Below are positions 15,621 to 24,181 of a DNA stretch of 64,000 bases, in pieces. The position numbers and the translations under genes were made by a program. Below the pieces are notes generated by a model. The model was given only the letters and a program-made list of their open reading frames with translations, searched no databases and was not told where the DNA came from. Numbering within the stretch: the stretch's first letter is position 1; every line of letters begins with the position of its first letter. This DNA comes from Algiphilus aromaticivorans DG1253 (lineage in GTDB: Bacteria; Pseudomonadota; Gammaproteobacteria; Nevskiales; Nevskiaceae): assembly GCF_000733765.1 (NCBI RefSeq), contig NZ_JPOG01000001.1:2108001-2172000 (forward strand), written 5' to 3'.

Positions 15621-16907
15621 TCATGCCCGTGCCTCGGCGGCGCCCGCAACGGCCGCACGCGCGCCGGCCGGTCTGACTGCCGCTATCAGCAGCGCCGCCA
15701 CCAGCGCGAAGCCGATGAAGGTCCAGAACGCGACGTCATAGCTGCCGAAGCGGTCGAAAACTTCCCCGATGTAACGCACCGAGAAGATCGAAAGCGGCAT
15801 GACGATCAGGCTCATCGTGCCCATTACCGAGCCGAAGGAAGCCGAGCCGAAGGCGTCGGCAAGCAGCGTCATCCACAGCGGGTAGGCGCCGCCCACCGCC
15901 AGCCCCACCGTTGCGCAGGCCACTACCAGGCCTGCGTAGCCGGGCTCGATCAACAGCACGGCCAGGAAAACCAGGTGACAGAAAGCCACCAGTGCAAATA
16001 GCCAGCGCTTGTCAACGCGGTCAGCCAGCGCGCCGATGAGCAGCTTGCCGGCGATCGCCGACACAGTCAGGCAGGACACCAGCAGCGCCGCCTGCTGTGT
16101 GGAATAGCCGGCGTCCTCGCCGAAGGGAACGATGGAGGACAGCAGCGCCTGATCGGCACCGAAGAGCAGGCCACAACCAAGACCGATCAGCCAGAAGTTG
16201 CGATGGCGCAGCAACTCTCCAAGCGACCACCGTCGCGGCGTTTCGCCAGCCGCCCCACCGGCCCCCGGCGCGGGCCCCGCGTCGCCATCCGGCTGCAGGC
16301 CCACGCTCTCGGGCCGATCGCGGACCAGCCAGAGCACCAACCCCAGCATGGCGAGCGCTGCGAACACGCCGTGCACGGCCAGCGCCTGCCGCCAGCCGAA
16401 GCTTTCCAGCAGCGTGGCCAGCAACGGCGGCATGGCGAAGCCCCCTGCCGAGGTCGCCACCGCCAGGATGCCCATTGCCCGCCCGCGCCGGCGCTGGAAC
16501 CAGCGCGAGGTCAGCGTGTTTGCGGCAAGCGCACCGCAAGCCACCGTGCCGAAACCCACCGGCGCGAAGATCGCCAGCCCCAGCAGCCACGGAGTCGGTG
16601 CCAACGACATCATCAGGAAGCCAGCCCCGAAGGCGCCGGCGCCGGCCCCCATAACGGCGCGCGCCGGCAACCGATCCATCAGGCGACCGACGATGGGTGA
16701 CCAGGCCGCCATGCCCAACAGCAGCAGGATGAAGCCCAGGTTCGTGTCGGCGCGCGACAAATCGAAGCTCTCGGCCATCGGCCGCACAAAGAGCCCGAAG
16801 CAGTAGGTGGTGCTGCCGATGGCCAGCATCGTGCAGCCGAAACCCGCCGCCATGACCCACCAACCGCGGAAGATGCCGCTCGGCGCCTGCGCCCCCTGCG
16901 TCGCCAT
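15621..16907 (-). CDS. MFS transporter
   Basis: Major facilitator of 428 residues with about 12 hydrophobic segments and a central loop of about 35 residues (DRPESVGLQPDGDAGPAPGA and on). The loop 2-3 motif is seen as GRLMDRLPAR and repeated in the second half as GALADRVDKR. The start at 16907 (MATQGAQAPSG) places the first membrane segment at GWWVMAAGFGCTMLAIG; in-frame sequence upstream overlaps the amidohydrolase and is not used. It resembles monocarboxylate/oxalate-formate type carriers. Its place among steroid genes suggests uptake or export of an acidic steroid intermediate. Confidence 0.82.
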   Translation of the reverse strand: MATQGAQAPSGIFRGWWVMAAGFGCTMLAIGSTTYCFGLFVRPMAESFDLSRADTNLGFILLLLGMAAWSPIVGRLMDRLPARAVMGAGAGAFGAGFLMMSLAPTPWLLGLAIFAPVGFGTVACGALAANTLTSRWFQRRRGRAMGILAVATSAGGFAMPPLLATLLESFGWRQALAVHGVFAALAMLGLVLWLVRDRPESVGLQPDGDAGPAPGAGGAAGETPRRWSLGELLRHRNFWLIGLGCGLLFGADQALLSSIVPFGEDAGYSTQQAALLVSCLTVSAIAGKLLIGALADRVDKRWLFALVAFCHLVFLAVLLIEPGYAGLVVACATVGLAVGGAYPLWMTLLADAFGSASFGSVMGTMSLIVMPLSIFSVRYIGEVFDRFGSYDVAFWTFIGFALVAALLIAAVRPAGARAAVAGAAEARA

Positions 16908-16918
16908 ATCGGCCCGCC

Positions 16919-18016
16919 TTAGAGCGCGAAGGTGCGCAGCGCGTTGTCGCAGACGATCTTCTTGCGGTCGTGCTCCGGAATGCCGGCCTCGGTGAGCTGA
17001 CTGACAACCTGCTGCTGCGAGTGAGGCCAACAGGTCGCCGGGTGCGGGAAGTCGGTAGACCAGTACAGACAATCGGCGCCGAAGTAGTCGTAGAAGGCCT
17101 TCAGCCCCTTCGGCTCGTACATGAAGGTAGCGCCGCACTGCGCGCGGAAGGTCTCCGAAGGCGGCCGATTCACGCCGGGGAACTCGTAGTGCTCGTGCAT
17201 GCGCGGATCGAGCAGGAACTCGAAGAACCATGGAATCCAGCCCAGGCCCGGCTCGACGAATACCACGCGCAGATTCGGATGCTTCTCCAGCGTGCCGGTC
17301 AGGATCCAGAAACAGATCGCCTCAGCCAGTGGCGCCCAGGGCAACGCCGTGAAAATGCCCTTCTGCGGCGTGGGGTCGCGCCGGAAGATGCTCCACAGCT
17401 CGGTCTTGGGCTCAAGGTGATTCATGATGGTGAGCCCGGTCTCCTCGATGGTCCGCCACAGCGGCTCGTAGACCGGGTCATGAAAATCGGGCAGCCCCAT
17501 ATCCGCCGGGAAGGGCGTGATCTGCACGCAGCGCGCCTTGTGGTCGCGCGCCAGGCGCTCGACCTCGCGGCAGGCGAAGTCCACATCCATCAGCGGTAGC
17601 TGGTAGGCGCAGAGCAGCCGATCCGGGTTGTAGGAGGCGAAGTCGGCCAGCGCCTGGTTATAGCCCTGGAAGACCTCCTTCCAGGCATCCCCCATCAGCG
17701 CCGGATGGCAGACCTTGGCGCCGCCCAGCTCCGGGAAGAGCACCTCGGCCTGCACGCCGTCACGGTCCATGGCCGCCAGCCGCGCACCGGGCTCGCTGTA
17801 GCCGGGGTCCTCGGAGGCCTCGGGATCGACGAAGTCGCGCAGTTCGAGATTGGGCTGCCCGCCGCGCAAATGCTCGGCGGCGTAGGCCTCGGACTTGCGA
17901 CCGGCCTCGTCCCAGACCGCCTGCAGATCGCGCCGAAGGCGCTGCTTGACCCAGTCGCCCGTAAGCAGCACATGGGAATCCGCCGACACCAGCTTTTGCT
18001 GCGCCATCTCGGTCAT
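16919..18016 (-). CDS. Amidohydrolase-related (ACMSD-like) metal-dependent hydrolase or decarboxylase
   Basis: Amidohydrolase 2 family protein of 365 residues. The N-terminal SADSHV replaces the HxH of canonical members, IMNHLEP gives a central histidine, and YWSTDFPHP near the end carries the conserved Asp. This subfamily includes ACMSD-type decarboxylases and hydrolases acting on ring-cleavage products, and its members are frequent in steroid and aromatic clusters. The ATG has a GGAGGAG site. It lies 11 nt before the MFS gene. Substrate unknown; a C-C hydrolase or decarboxylase step on a degraded steroid is a reasonable guess. Confidence 0.8.
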   Translation of the reverse strand: MTEMAQQKLVSADSHVLLTGDWVKQRLRRDLQAVWDEAGRKSEAYAAEHLRGGQPNLELRDFVDPEASEDPGYSEPGARLAAMDRDGVQAEVLFPELGGAKVCHPALMGDAWKEVFQGYNQALADFASYNPDRLLCAYQLPLMDVDFACREVERLARDHKARCVQITPFPADMGLPDFHDPVYEPLWRTIEETGLTIMNHLEPKTELWSIFRRDPTPQKGIFTALPWAPLAEAICFWILTGTLEKHPNLRVVFVEPGLGWIPWFFEFLLDPRMHEHYEFPGVNRPPSETFRAQCGATFMYEPKGLKAFYDYFGADCLYWSTDFPHPATCWPHSQQQVVSQLTEAGIPEHDRKKIVCDNALRTFAL

Positions 18017-18137
18017 GCCTCGTCTCCTCCCGCGATCGCACGCGGATCGTTATATGGAAACGACGCTATGAGCCCCCGGCCGGGCCGGCCTCCCATATTC
18101 GGATGAGACCCGGCACAGCCCGACCGACGACAGGACG

Positions 18138-20468
18138 CTACTGCGAGCGGCGGTAGAACCAGGTACCCAATGCGGGCAACAGGCAGATGGCGCCAAACAT
18201 GTTGACCAGGAACATGAAGGCCAGAAGCAGGCCCATGTCCGCCTGGAACTTCAGCGCCGACATCGTCCAGGTCGCCACACCGATGGACATGGTCAGGGCC
18301 GTGAAGACCACTGCCGCACCGCGTTCGCGCATGCCTTGCTCGAAGGCCGCCCGGAACTCGCTGCCCTCGCCCATGTGGTGTTGGATGCGCTCGAAGAGAT
18401 AGAGGCCGTAGTCGACACCGACACCCACGCCCAGCGCGATCACCGGCAGCGTCGATGTCTTCAGGCCGATGCCGAGCACCGCCATCAGCGCGTTGGCGAA
18501 GACGCAGACCATGGCCAGCGGCACCAGAACGCAGAGCGCGCCGATCCATGAGCGGAAGGAAATCAGGCAGAAGAGCAGCAGCGCGCCGAAGATCGACAGC
18601 AGCATGCGCGCCTCGGCGGCGGCCACGGCTTCGTTGGTGGCCGCCATGACACCGACATTGCCGCTGGCCAACCGGAAGGTCACGTTCTCCGTGTCCTCCT
18701 GCTCGATGAAGCGCTTAGCCTCCTCGACGACGTGTGCAACCCGCTCACCCTCGTGATCCTCAAGGAAGACCATGGCCTGGATCGCCCGACAGCTCTCGGT
18801 ATTGATGCCAAGCTGTGGGTCAAAACCGCGCGAACCCACGGCCATGCCGGCCTGGCTGCGCGGCAGCGCCTGCCATTGCGGATTGCCTTCGTTGAAGGCC
18901 CCCATGATCCGCTTGGTCACGCCCGCCACGCTGACCACCGAGCGCACGCCAGCGACGCCGCGCATATGCAGCTCGAAACGGTCGACGGCATCCATGACTT
19001 CGTAGTGCAGGCAGGAATCGCCCTCGAAGCCCGGCGCCTCGATGATCACCGAGAGGATGTCCGTACCGACGGTGTAGCTCTCCGATATCACGCGTCCGTC
19101 GTAGTTGTAACGCGAGTCCTCGTGCAGCTCCGGCGCGCCGGTGCCGCTGTCGCCGATCACCAGATCCCGCGACAGCCAGGTGGAACCGACCAGAAGCACC
19201 AGAGCGACCACCAGCACCCAGCGCGCGCCCTGCGGCGTGGCGCAGCCCGACAAGCTGGAAAGCAGACGTGTCGCCCAGGGCGGCTCACCCTGGCGGGAAC
19301 GCGCCATGCTCTTTTCTTCCAGCTGCAGACGTGCCAACAGGATCGGCAGGATCATCTTGTTGGTGATGATCATCAGCAGCACACCGATACTGGCCGTGAT
19401 GCCCAGCTCGTGCACGATGGGAATGTCGATCAGCATGATGACGCCGAAACCCAGGGCTTCGGTCAGAAGCGCCACCGAGCCCGGCACGAAGAGCTTGCTG
19501 AAGGCGTTCTTAGAGGCGGTCACTGAGTCGGCACCGCCGATGACCTCCAGACGCCAGGCGCTGGTCATCTGCACGGCGTGGGAGACACCGATGGCGAAGA
19601 TCAGGAAGGGCACCAGGATCGACATCGGATCGATGCCGTAGCCAATCATCGGCAGCACGCCCAGCAGCCAGAGCACCGGAAGCGCCGCGACGAAGGTAGC
19701 GATCCAGGTGATGCGCATGGAGCGCGTATAGAGATAGAGCAGCAGCATCGTCAGCACGAAGGCCAGCGCGAAGAAGGCGATGACCCCGAGCAGACCGTTG
19801 ATGACATCACCCAGCAGGCGCGCGAAGCCGATGATGTTGACTTCGATGTTCTCGTTCTCGAACTTCTCGCGCAGATCCGTGAGCTTCTGCTGAACTTCCC
19901 AGTAGTCGACGTTCTGGCCGTCCTCGCCCCGTTCGAGCAGGTCGGCCTGGATCATCGCCCCCTTCTGGTTATTGGCGACCAGCTGGCCGATCTGCCCGGA
20001 ATGCTCGACGTTGTGTCGAATATCCTCGAGCTGCTCCTCGGTGCCGCTAAAGCGCGCCGGGATAACCGGCTCGCCGCGAAAACCGTAAGGCGTGACCTCA
20101 ATATAGATGGTGTCCGGCGTGAACAGCGAGGAGACGGTTGTGCGGTTTACGCCGGGGATGAAGAAGACCTCGTCGGTCGCTTCCTCCAGCGCGGTCAGGA
20201 ACTCCTCGTTGTAGATGTCGCCCTCGCCCTTCCAGCGCAGATTGACGAGGATCCGGTTAGCGCCGGAGAAGTCGTCCATGTACTCGAACATGGTGTCCAT
20301 GTATTCATGGTTCACCGGGATCAGCTTGAGAAAGCCGGGATCCAGCTCGATGCGGGAGGCGCTGAAGCCGAAGGCGACGGTCACCAACAGGAAGACGGCC
20401 GACAGCGGACGACGGCAATCGATGATGAAGTTGCCGATGCGGTCGATCCAATTGCTTGCGGCGCTCAT
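18138..20468 (-). CDS. MMPL-type RND superfamily transporter
   Basis: Inner-membrane protein of 776 residues with two repeats, each of one segment, a periplasmic domain and five segments. The first repeat holds LLYLYTRSMRITWIATFVAA and the motif FAIGVSHAVQMTSAW; the second holds VIALGVGVGVDYGLYLFERI. This is the class of HpnN, MmpL and Patched proteins, which carry lipids or sterols. It overlaps the YCF48 gene by 1 nt. RND-MMPL/YCF48 pairs commonly occur with DUF1302/DUF1329 genes. Inference: energised movement of a sterol between inner membrane and periplasm in company with the barrel pairs. Direction of transport cannot be told from the sequence. Confidence 0.85.
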   Translation of the reverse strand: MSAASNWIDRIGNFIIDCRRPLSAVFLLVTVAFGFSASRIELDPGFLKLIPVNHEYMDTMFEYMDDFSGANRILVNLRWKGEGDIYNEEFLTALEEATDEVFFIPGVNRTTVSSLFTPDTIYIEVTPYGFRGEPVIPARFSGTEEQLEDIRHNVEHSGQIGQLVANNQKGAMIQADLLERGEDGQNVDYWEVQQKLTDLREKFENENIEVNIIGFARLLGDVINGLLGVIAFFALAFVLTMLLLYLYTRSMRITWIATFVAALPVLWLLGVLPMIGYGIDPMSILVPFLIFAIGVSHAVQMTSAWRLEVIGGADSVTASKNAFSKLFVPGSVALLTEALGFGVIMLIDIPIVHELGITASIGVLLMIITNKMILPILLARLQLEEKSMARSRQGEPPWATRLLSSLSGCATPQGARWVLVVALVLLVGSTWLSRDLVIGDSGTGAPELHEDSRYNYDGRVISESYTVGTDILSVIIEAPGFEGDSCLHYEVMDAVDRFELHMRGVAGVRSVVSVAGVTKRIMGAFNEGNPQWQALPRSQAGMAVGSRGFDPQLGINTESCRAIQAMVFLEDHEGERVAHVVEEAKRFIEQEDTENVTFRLASGNVGVMAATNEAVAAAEARMLLSIFGALLLFCLISFRSWIGALCVLVPLAMVCVFANALMAVLGIGLKTSTLPVIALGVGVGVDYGLYLFERIQHHMGEGSEFRAAFEQGMRERGAAVVFTALTMSIGVATWTMSALKFQADMGLLLAFMFLVNMFGAICLLPALGTWFYRRSQ

Positions 20469-21502
20469 CAGCCTTCTCCCGTGTTGTTGGAGGTCTGCGG
20501 CGACAGGTCGATCAGCCTGGCGCCGGGCTCGCCCCCGACGATGACGCGGCTGTCGCCGGCGCCAAGCACGGTGGCGTAGTTGCCCTGCTTGCTGGGCTGT
20601 ACCACCCGGAAATCGAAAGTATCGGGCTCGGCAACCAGCACGCGTTGCATGCCACCGACGAGCACCACGCGACCGTCGGCGAGCTGCGTGCCGCCGAAGA
20701 GGGTGTCCTCGACGCCGCTGTCGACCTCAGCCCAACTGTCACCGTGATCGCGCGTCTCGAAGACCTTGCCTTCCATGCCGAAGACGATCCAACGCTCTCC
20801 GCCCAGCGGCAGCGCACCGAACATGGAGCCCGGGTAATCGACATCCAGGGCCTCCCAGCTTTCACCGCGATCGCGCGAGCGCAGCACCAGCCCACGCTCG
20901 GCGGCGAGCAGCAGCGTGCCGTCGTCGGCAACAGCCAGGTCGTTGAGATGGCTTCCGTTGAAGACTTCGTGACGGTGCGACTGCCAGTTCTCGCCGCCGT
21001 CATCCGAAACCAGATACTGGCCGAAGCCGCCGACGGCAATCAGGCGTTCACCGTCGGCCGTGACGGCAATATCAAGCAGCGGCTCGGGGATATCCAGGTC
21101 CTCATGCACGCGCTGCCATGTCAGGCCACCATCCTCGCTGCGCTGGATGAGCAAATTGTGGCCGACGGCAAAGAGTGTGCGGTCGTCCACCGTGAGCAGG
21201 CGCGTGATGGCCGAGCCGGTATCGGAGGACGCATCGGCGTTGCGCCAGGGACCATCGGCGCTGTCGGCGATCAGGATGCGTCCCTTGGCGCCACCCGCGA
21301 CGAAGTGATCGCCGCTGCGCGCCAGCCCGTTGATGAGGAGCTGGCCGGCCTGGAGCTGCGTCTCGGGGAAATCCGGCAAGGGGCGCGGCGTGAAGGAATA
21401 GACCGCACCGGCGGCAACCAGCAAGGCGAAGCCGATGGCCGGCCACCCCTTGCGAAAGCTACCGCGCGTTGGCTGCCCGCCGCCTGGCGAATTCTGTTGC
21501 AT
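20468..21502 (-). CDS. YCF48/BNR-repeat beta-propeller protein, membrane-anchored
   Basis: Protein of 344 residues with one N-terminal hydrophobic segment (WPAIGFALLVAAGAVYSF) and at least four BNR/Asp-box repeats: SEDGGLTWQRV, SDDGGENWQSH, SRDRGESWEAL and TRDHGDSWAEV. This makes a beta-propeller of the Hcf136/YCF48 type, facing the periplasm. An AGGAGG site lies 7 nt before the ATG. It precedes and overlaps the RND gene, so it is probably an accessory or assembly subunit of that transporter. The photosystem role of plant and cyanobacterial relatives does not apply here. Confidence 0.83.
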   Translation of the reverse strand: MQQNSPGGGQPTRGSFRKGWPAIGFALLVAAGAVYSFTPRPLPDFPETQLQAGQLLINGLARSGDHFVAGGAKGRILIADSADGPWRNADASSDTGSAITRLLTVDDRTLFAVGHNLLIQRSEDGGLTWQRVHEDLDIPEPLLDIAVTADGERLIAVGGFGQYLVSDDGGENWQSHRHEVFNGSHLNDLAVADDGTLLLAAERGLVLRSRDRGESWEALDVDYPGSMFGALPLGGERWIVFGMEGKVFETRDHGDSWAEVDSGVEDTLFGGTQLADGRVVLVGGMQRVLVAEPDTFDFRVVQPSKQGNYATVLGAGDSRVIVGGEPGARLIDLSPQTSNNTGEG

Positions 21503-21586
21503 GCTCTGGCCTCCTCTCGCTGCCCGATCTGCGTCGGGTTCATCTGCATTGCGTGAAGGAGCGCGACTGCGCTCCGCGTCATCGAC

Positions 21587-22792
21587 CTATTTGCCGACCT
21601 CGAAAAGCCCCGCTGCCCCCATGCCGCCACCGATGCACATCGTGACGACGACGTAGCGTACGCCGCGGCGGCGCCCCTCCAGCAGGGCGTGCCCGACCAT
21701 GCGCGCGCCGGACATGCCGAAGGGGTGCCCGATGGCGATGGCCCCACCGTCGACATTCAGCCGGTCGTTGGGAATGCCCAGCTTGTCGCGGCAGTAGAGC
21801 ACCTGGCTAGCGAAGGCCTCGTTGAGCTCCCACAGCCCGATGTCGTCAACCGACAAGCCGTGCCGCGCCAACAGCTTCGGCACCGCGAAGACCGGGCCGA
21901 TCCCCATCTCCTCCGGCGCACAGCCTGCGACAGCACAACCGCGATAAATGCCGAGCACCGACAAGCCTTCGGCTTCCGCTACATCACGGCGCATGAGCAG
22001 CGTGGCGGCGGCGCCGTCGGACAGCTGCGAGGCATTGCCGGCGGTGATGAACTGCCCCTCGGCCACCCATTTGCCGTCCTTCCAGACCGGCTTCAGCGCC
22101 GACAGGCTCTCCAGCGTGGTATCGGCGCGGTTGCCCTCGTCCTTGCTCAGCAGCGCGTCTTCGTGCCCGGCCGGCTGCTTGTTCTCGTCGAAGACCAGCT
22201 TGCGGCTGGGCAACGGTACGATCTCCTCGTCGAAGCGCCCGGCTGCCTGCGCCTCGGCCGTGCGCTGCTGGCTCTGCAGGGCGTACTCGTCCTGAGCGGC
22301 GCGCGAGATGCCGTAGCGGCTGGCCACCAGCTCGGCGGTCTCGATCATCGGGATGTAGGCACCGGGCTCTTGAGCGATGGCCGCCTCGGAGACCGCGCGA
22401 TGCGTGTTCTTGTGCTTGGTCTGCGTCAGCGAGATCGACTCCAGCCCGCCCGCGATAAGGGCCTCCTGCTCACCGGCGATGATGTTCTTGGCACCGATGG
22501 CAATGCTCATCAGGCCTGACGAGCACTGCCGGTCCAGCGTCATGCCCGGCACGGTCTGCGGCAAGCCGGCCGTGTAGACGCAAAGGCGGCCCAGGTTGTA
22601 GCCCTGCGTGCCCTGCTGCGCGGCCGCGCCCATGATGACGTCCTCGATGCGCTCACCCGTGATGCCGGCGCGCTCCAGGCAGGCGCGCACGACGTGCCCG
22701 CCCAGTACCGGTGCTTCGGTGTCGTTGAAGGCACCCCGGTAGGCCTTGCCGATGGGAGTGCGCGCGACGGAGACGATGGCTGCTTCTGGCAT
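21587..22792 (-). CDS. Acetyl-CoA acyltransferase (thiolase)
   Basis: Thiolase of 401 residues cleaving a 3-ketoacyl-CoA with CoA. Active-site C90 lies in [10 protein letters not shown], and the C-terminal half has [23 protein letters not shown] and [10 protein letters not shown], so all catalytic elements are present. It is distinct from the FadA6-like thiolase at 27762-28913. The 84-nt gap to the YCF48 gene downstream and the 98-nt gap to the MaoC gene upstream are consistent with one operon. Probably a side-chain or ring-fragment beta-oxidation thiolase; substrate not readable. Confidence 0.88.
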   Translation of the reverse strand: MPEAAIVSVARTPIGKAYRGAFNDTEAPVLGGHVVRACLERAGITGERIEDVIMGAAAQQGTQGYNLGRLCVYTAGLPQTVPGMTLDRQCSSGLMSIAIGAKNIIAGEQEALIAGGLESISLTQTKHKNTHRAVSEAAIAQEPGAYIPMIETAELVASRYGISRAAQDEYALQSQQRTAEAQAAGRFDEEIVPLPSRKLVFDENKQPAGHEDALLSKDEGNRADTTLESLSALKPVWKDGKWVAEGQFITAGNASQLSDGAAATLLMRRDVAEAEGLSVLGIYRGCAVAGCAPEEMGIGPVFAVPKLLARHGLSVDDIGLWELNEAFASQVLYCRDKLGIPNDRLNVDGGAIAIGHPFGMSGARMVGHALLEGRRRGVRYVVVTMCIGGGMGAAGLFEVGK

Positions 22793-22890
22793 TACTGAAT
22801 CCTGTTGTTGTTAGCCACGGTTTCTTGGAATTGGAATCGATCGGGGCGCCAACGGCGTTCTCGCAATCCGTACAACCTGTGGTTCCAAAC

Positions 22891-23349
22891 TCAAAAGTAG
22901 TAGCGACTGATGGTGTCGGCGACGCAGGCCGGGCGCTCTTCTCCCTCGACCTCGACGGTGACGCGGATCACGGCCTGCACGCCGCCGTCCTTGGTGGCCT
23001 CGGCGGATAGCATCTCGCCGTGCCCGCGGATGCGCGCGCCGGCCTTCACGGCATTCGGGAAGCGCACCTTCTCGCAGCCGTAGTTCACCCCCATGCGCAG
23101 CTTCTCCAGTGCCACGATCTCGGGCAGGAAGCGGCTGACCAGCGACAGCGTCAGATAACCATGTGCGATGGTCGCGCCGAAGGGGCCTTCGGCCGCTCGC
23201 TTCGGATCGACGTGAATCCACTGATGGTCGTCGGTGGCATCGGCAAAGGTGTCGATGCGCTCCTGCGTCATCGTCATCCATTCGCTGCTGCCGAGCTGCT
23301 GGCCTGCGGCGGCGAGCACGGCGTCTGCGGAGTCGAAGGTCGTTGCCAT
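22891..23349 (-). CDS. MaoC-family (R)-specific enoyl-CoA hydratase
   Basis: Hot-dog fold hydratase of 152 residues. The hydratase motif is seen as FADATDDHQWIHVDPKRA followed by GPFGATIAHGYLTLSL, with the catalytic Asp and His. It is the single-domain size typical of bacterial MaoC/NodN-like proteins. It lies between the thiolase and the IpdF-like gene in the minus-strand steroid block. It should add water to a trans-2-enoyl-CoA of the side chain or ring remnant. Single-domain members act as homodimers, so no partner gene is required. Confidence 0.85.
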   Translation of the reverse strand: MATTFDSADAVLAAAGQQLGSSEWMTMTQERIDTFADATDDHQWIHVDPKRAAEGPFGATIAHGYLTLSLVSRFLPEIVALEKLRMGVNYGCEKVRFPNAVKAGARIRGHGEMLSAEATKDGGVQAVIRVTVEVEGEERPACVADTISRYYF

Positions 23350-23372
23350 ATCTTCTCTTCGTCCTGTTGCGA

Positions 23373-24158
23373 TCAGGGATGCTGGCTGGAGGCCGACAGC
23401 ACCTCGCCCACCAGATAGGAACTGTAGTCGGAGGCCAGCATGACGATGCAGTTGGCGATCTCCCAGACCTCGGCGGCTCGGCCGAAGGCCTCGCGACTGG
23501 CGAGTTGCTCCAGCAACTCCGCCGGCGCGGTCTTGCGCAGATGGTCGTGGAAGGCGATGGAAGGCGCCACGGCATTAATGCGAATGCCGAATTCGGCGGC
23601 CTCCAGCGCGCTGCAGCGCGTCAGTGCCATGACACCGGCCTTGGCGGCAGCGTAATGCGCCTGCTCGACCTGCGCGCGCCAGCCCAGGACCGAGGCGTTA
23701 TTGACGATGGCGCCCGCACCGCGCGGTTGCATGCGCTTGAGCATGGCGCGCGTCATGCGGAAGGTGCCGGTCAACGTCACATCCAGCACCTTGTGCCATT
23801 CCTCGTCGGACATATCGACGACGCGCTTGCTGCCGCCGAGCCCGGCGTTGTTCACCAGCAGATCGACACCACCGCAATGCGACTCGGCGGCTTCGATCAG
23901 CGCCTGTACCTCTTCCTCGACCGTAACGTTAGCGAGCTGGCCGGCAATCGCTGCGTCGGGGAAGTCCGCGCGCAGGGCCTCGACCGCTTCATTCAGGCGT
24001 CGCTCGTGGATGTCCGCGATCATCAGCGCCCGCGCACCTTCCTCCAGCACACGCCGCGCCGTGGCATTGCCGATGCCGCCACCGGCGGCGGCCGTGATCA
24101 GCACGGATTTGCCTGCGAGCAGGCCATGGGCCGGCACGTAGTCGGGGGGCGGGGTCAT
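23373..24158 (-). CDS. ipdF: IpdF-like SDR, 5-hydroxy-HIP-CoA dehydrogenase type
   Basis: SDR of 261 residues closely resembling the remembered sequence of M. tuberculosis Rv3559c (IpdF), which oxidises a hydroxyl on the HIP-CoA C/D-ring intermediate. Matching stretches: AAAGGGIGNATARR, NNAGLGGSKRVVDMSDEEW, NNASVLGWRAQ, HYAAAKAGVMALTRCSALEA and LASDYSSYLVGEV. The YxxxK pair is YAAAK. The start at 24158 has GGAG 6 nt upstream and gives the same N-terminal length as the mycobacterial protein; an upstream ATG at 24182 overlaps the preceding gene by 1 nt and is less likely. It follows the FadE30-like gene, the same order as in Mycobacterium. Confidence 0.85.
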   Translation of the reverse strand: MTPPPDYVPAHGLLAGKSVLITAAAGGGIGNATARRVLEEGARALMIADIHERRLNEAVEALRADFPDAAIAGQLANVTVEEEVQALIEAAESHCGGVDLLVNNAGLGGSKRVVDMSDEEWHKVLDVTLTGTFRMTRAMLKRMQPRGAGAIVNNASVLGWRAQVEQAHYAAAKAGVMALTRCSALEAAEFGIRINAVAPSIAFHDHLRKTAPAELLEQLASREAFGRAAEVWEIANCIVMLASDYSSYLVGEVLSASSQHP

Positions 24159-24181
24159 CGCATCTCCATGATTGGTGGCCA

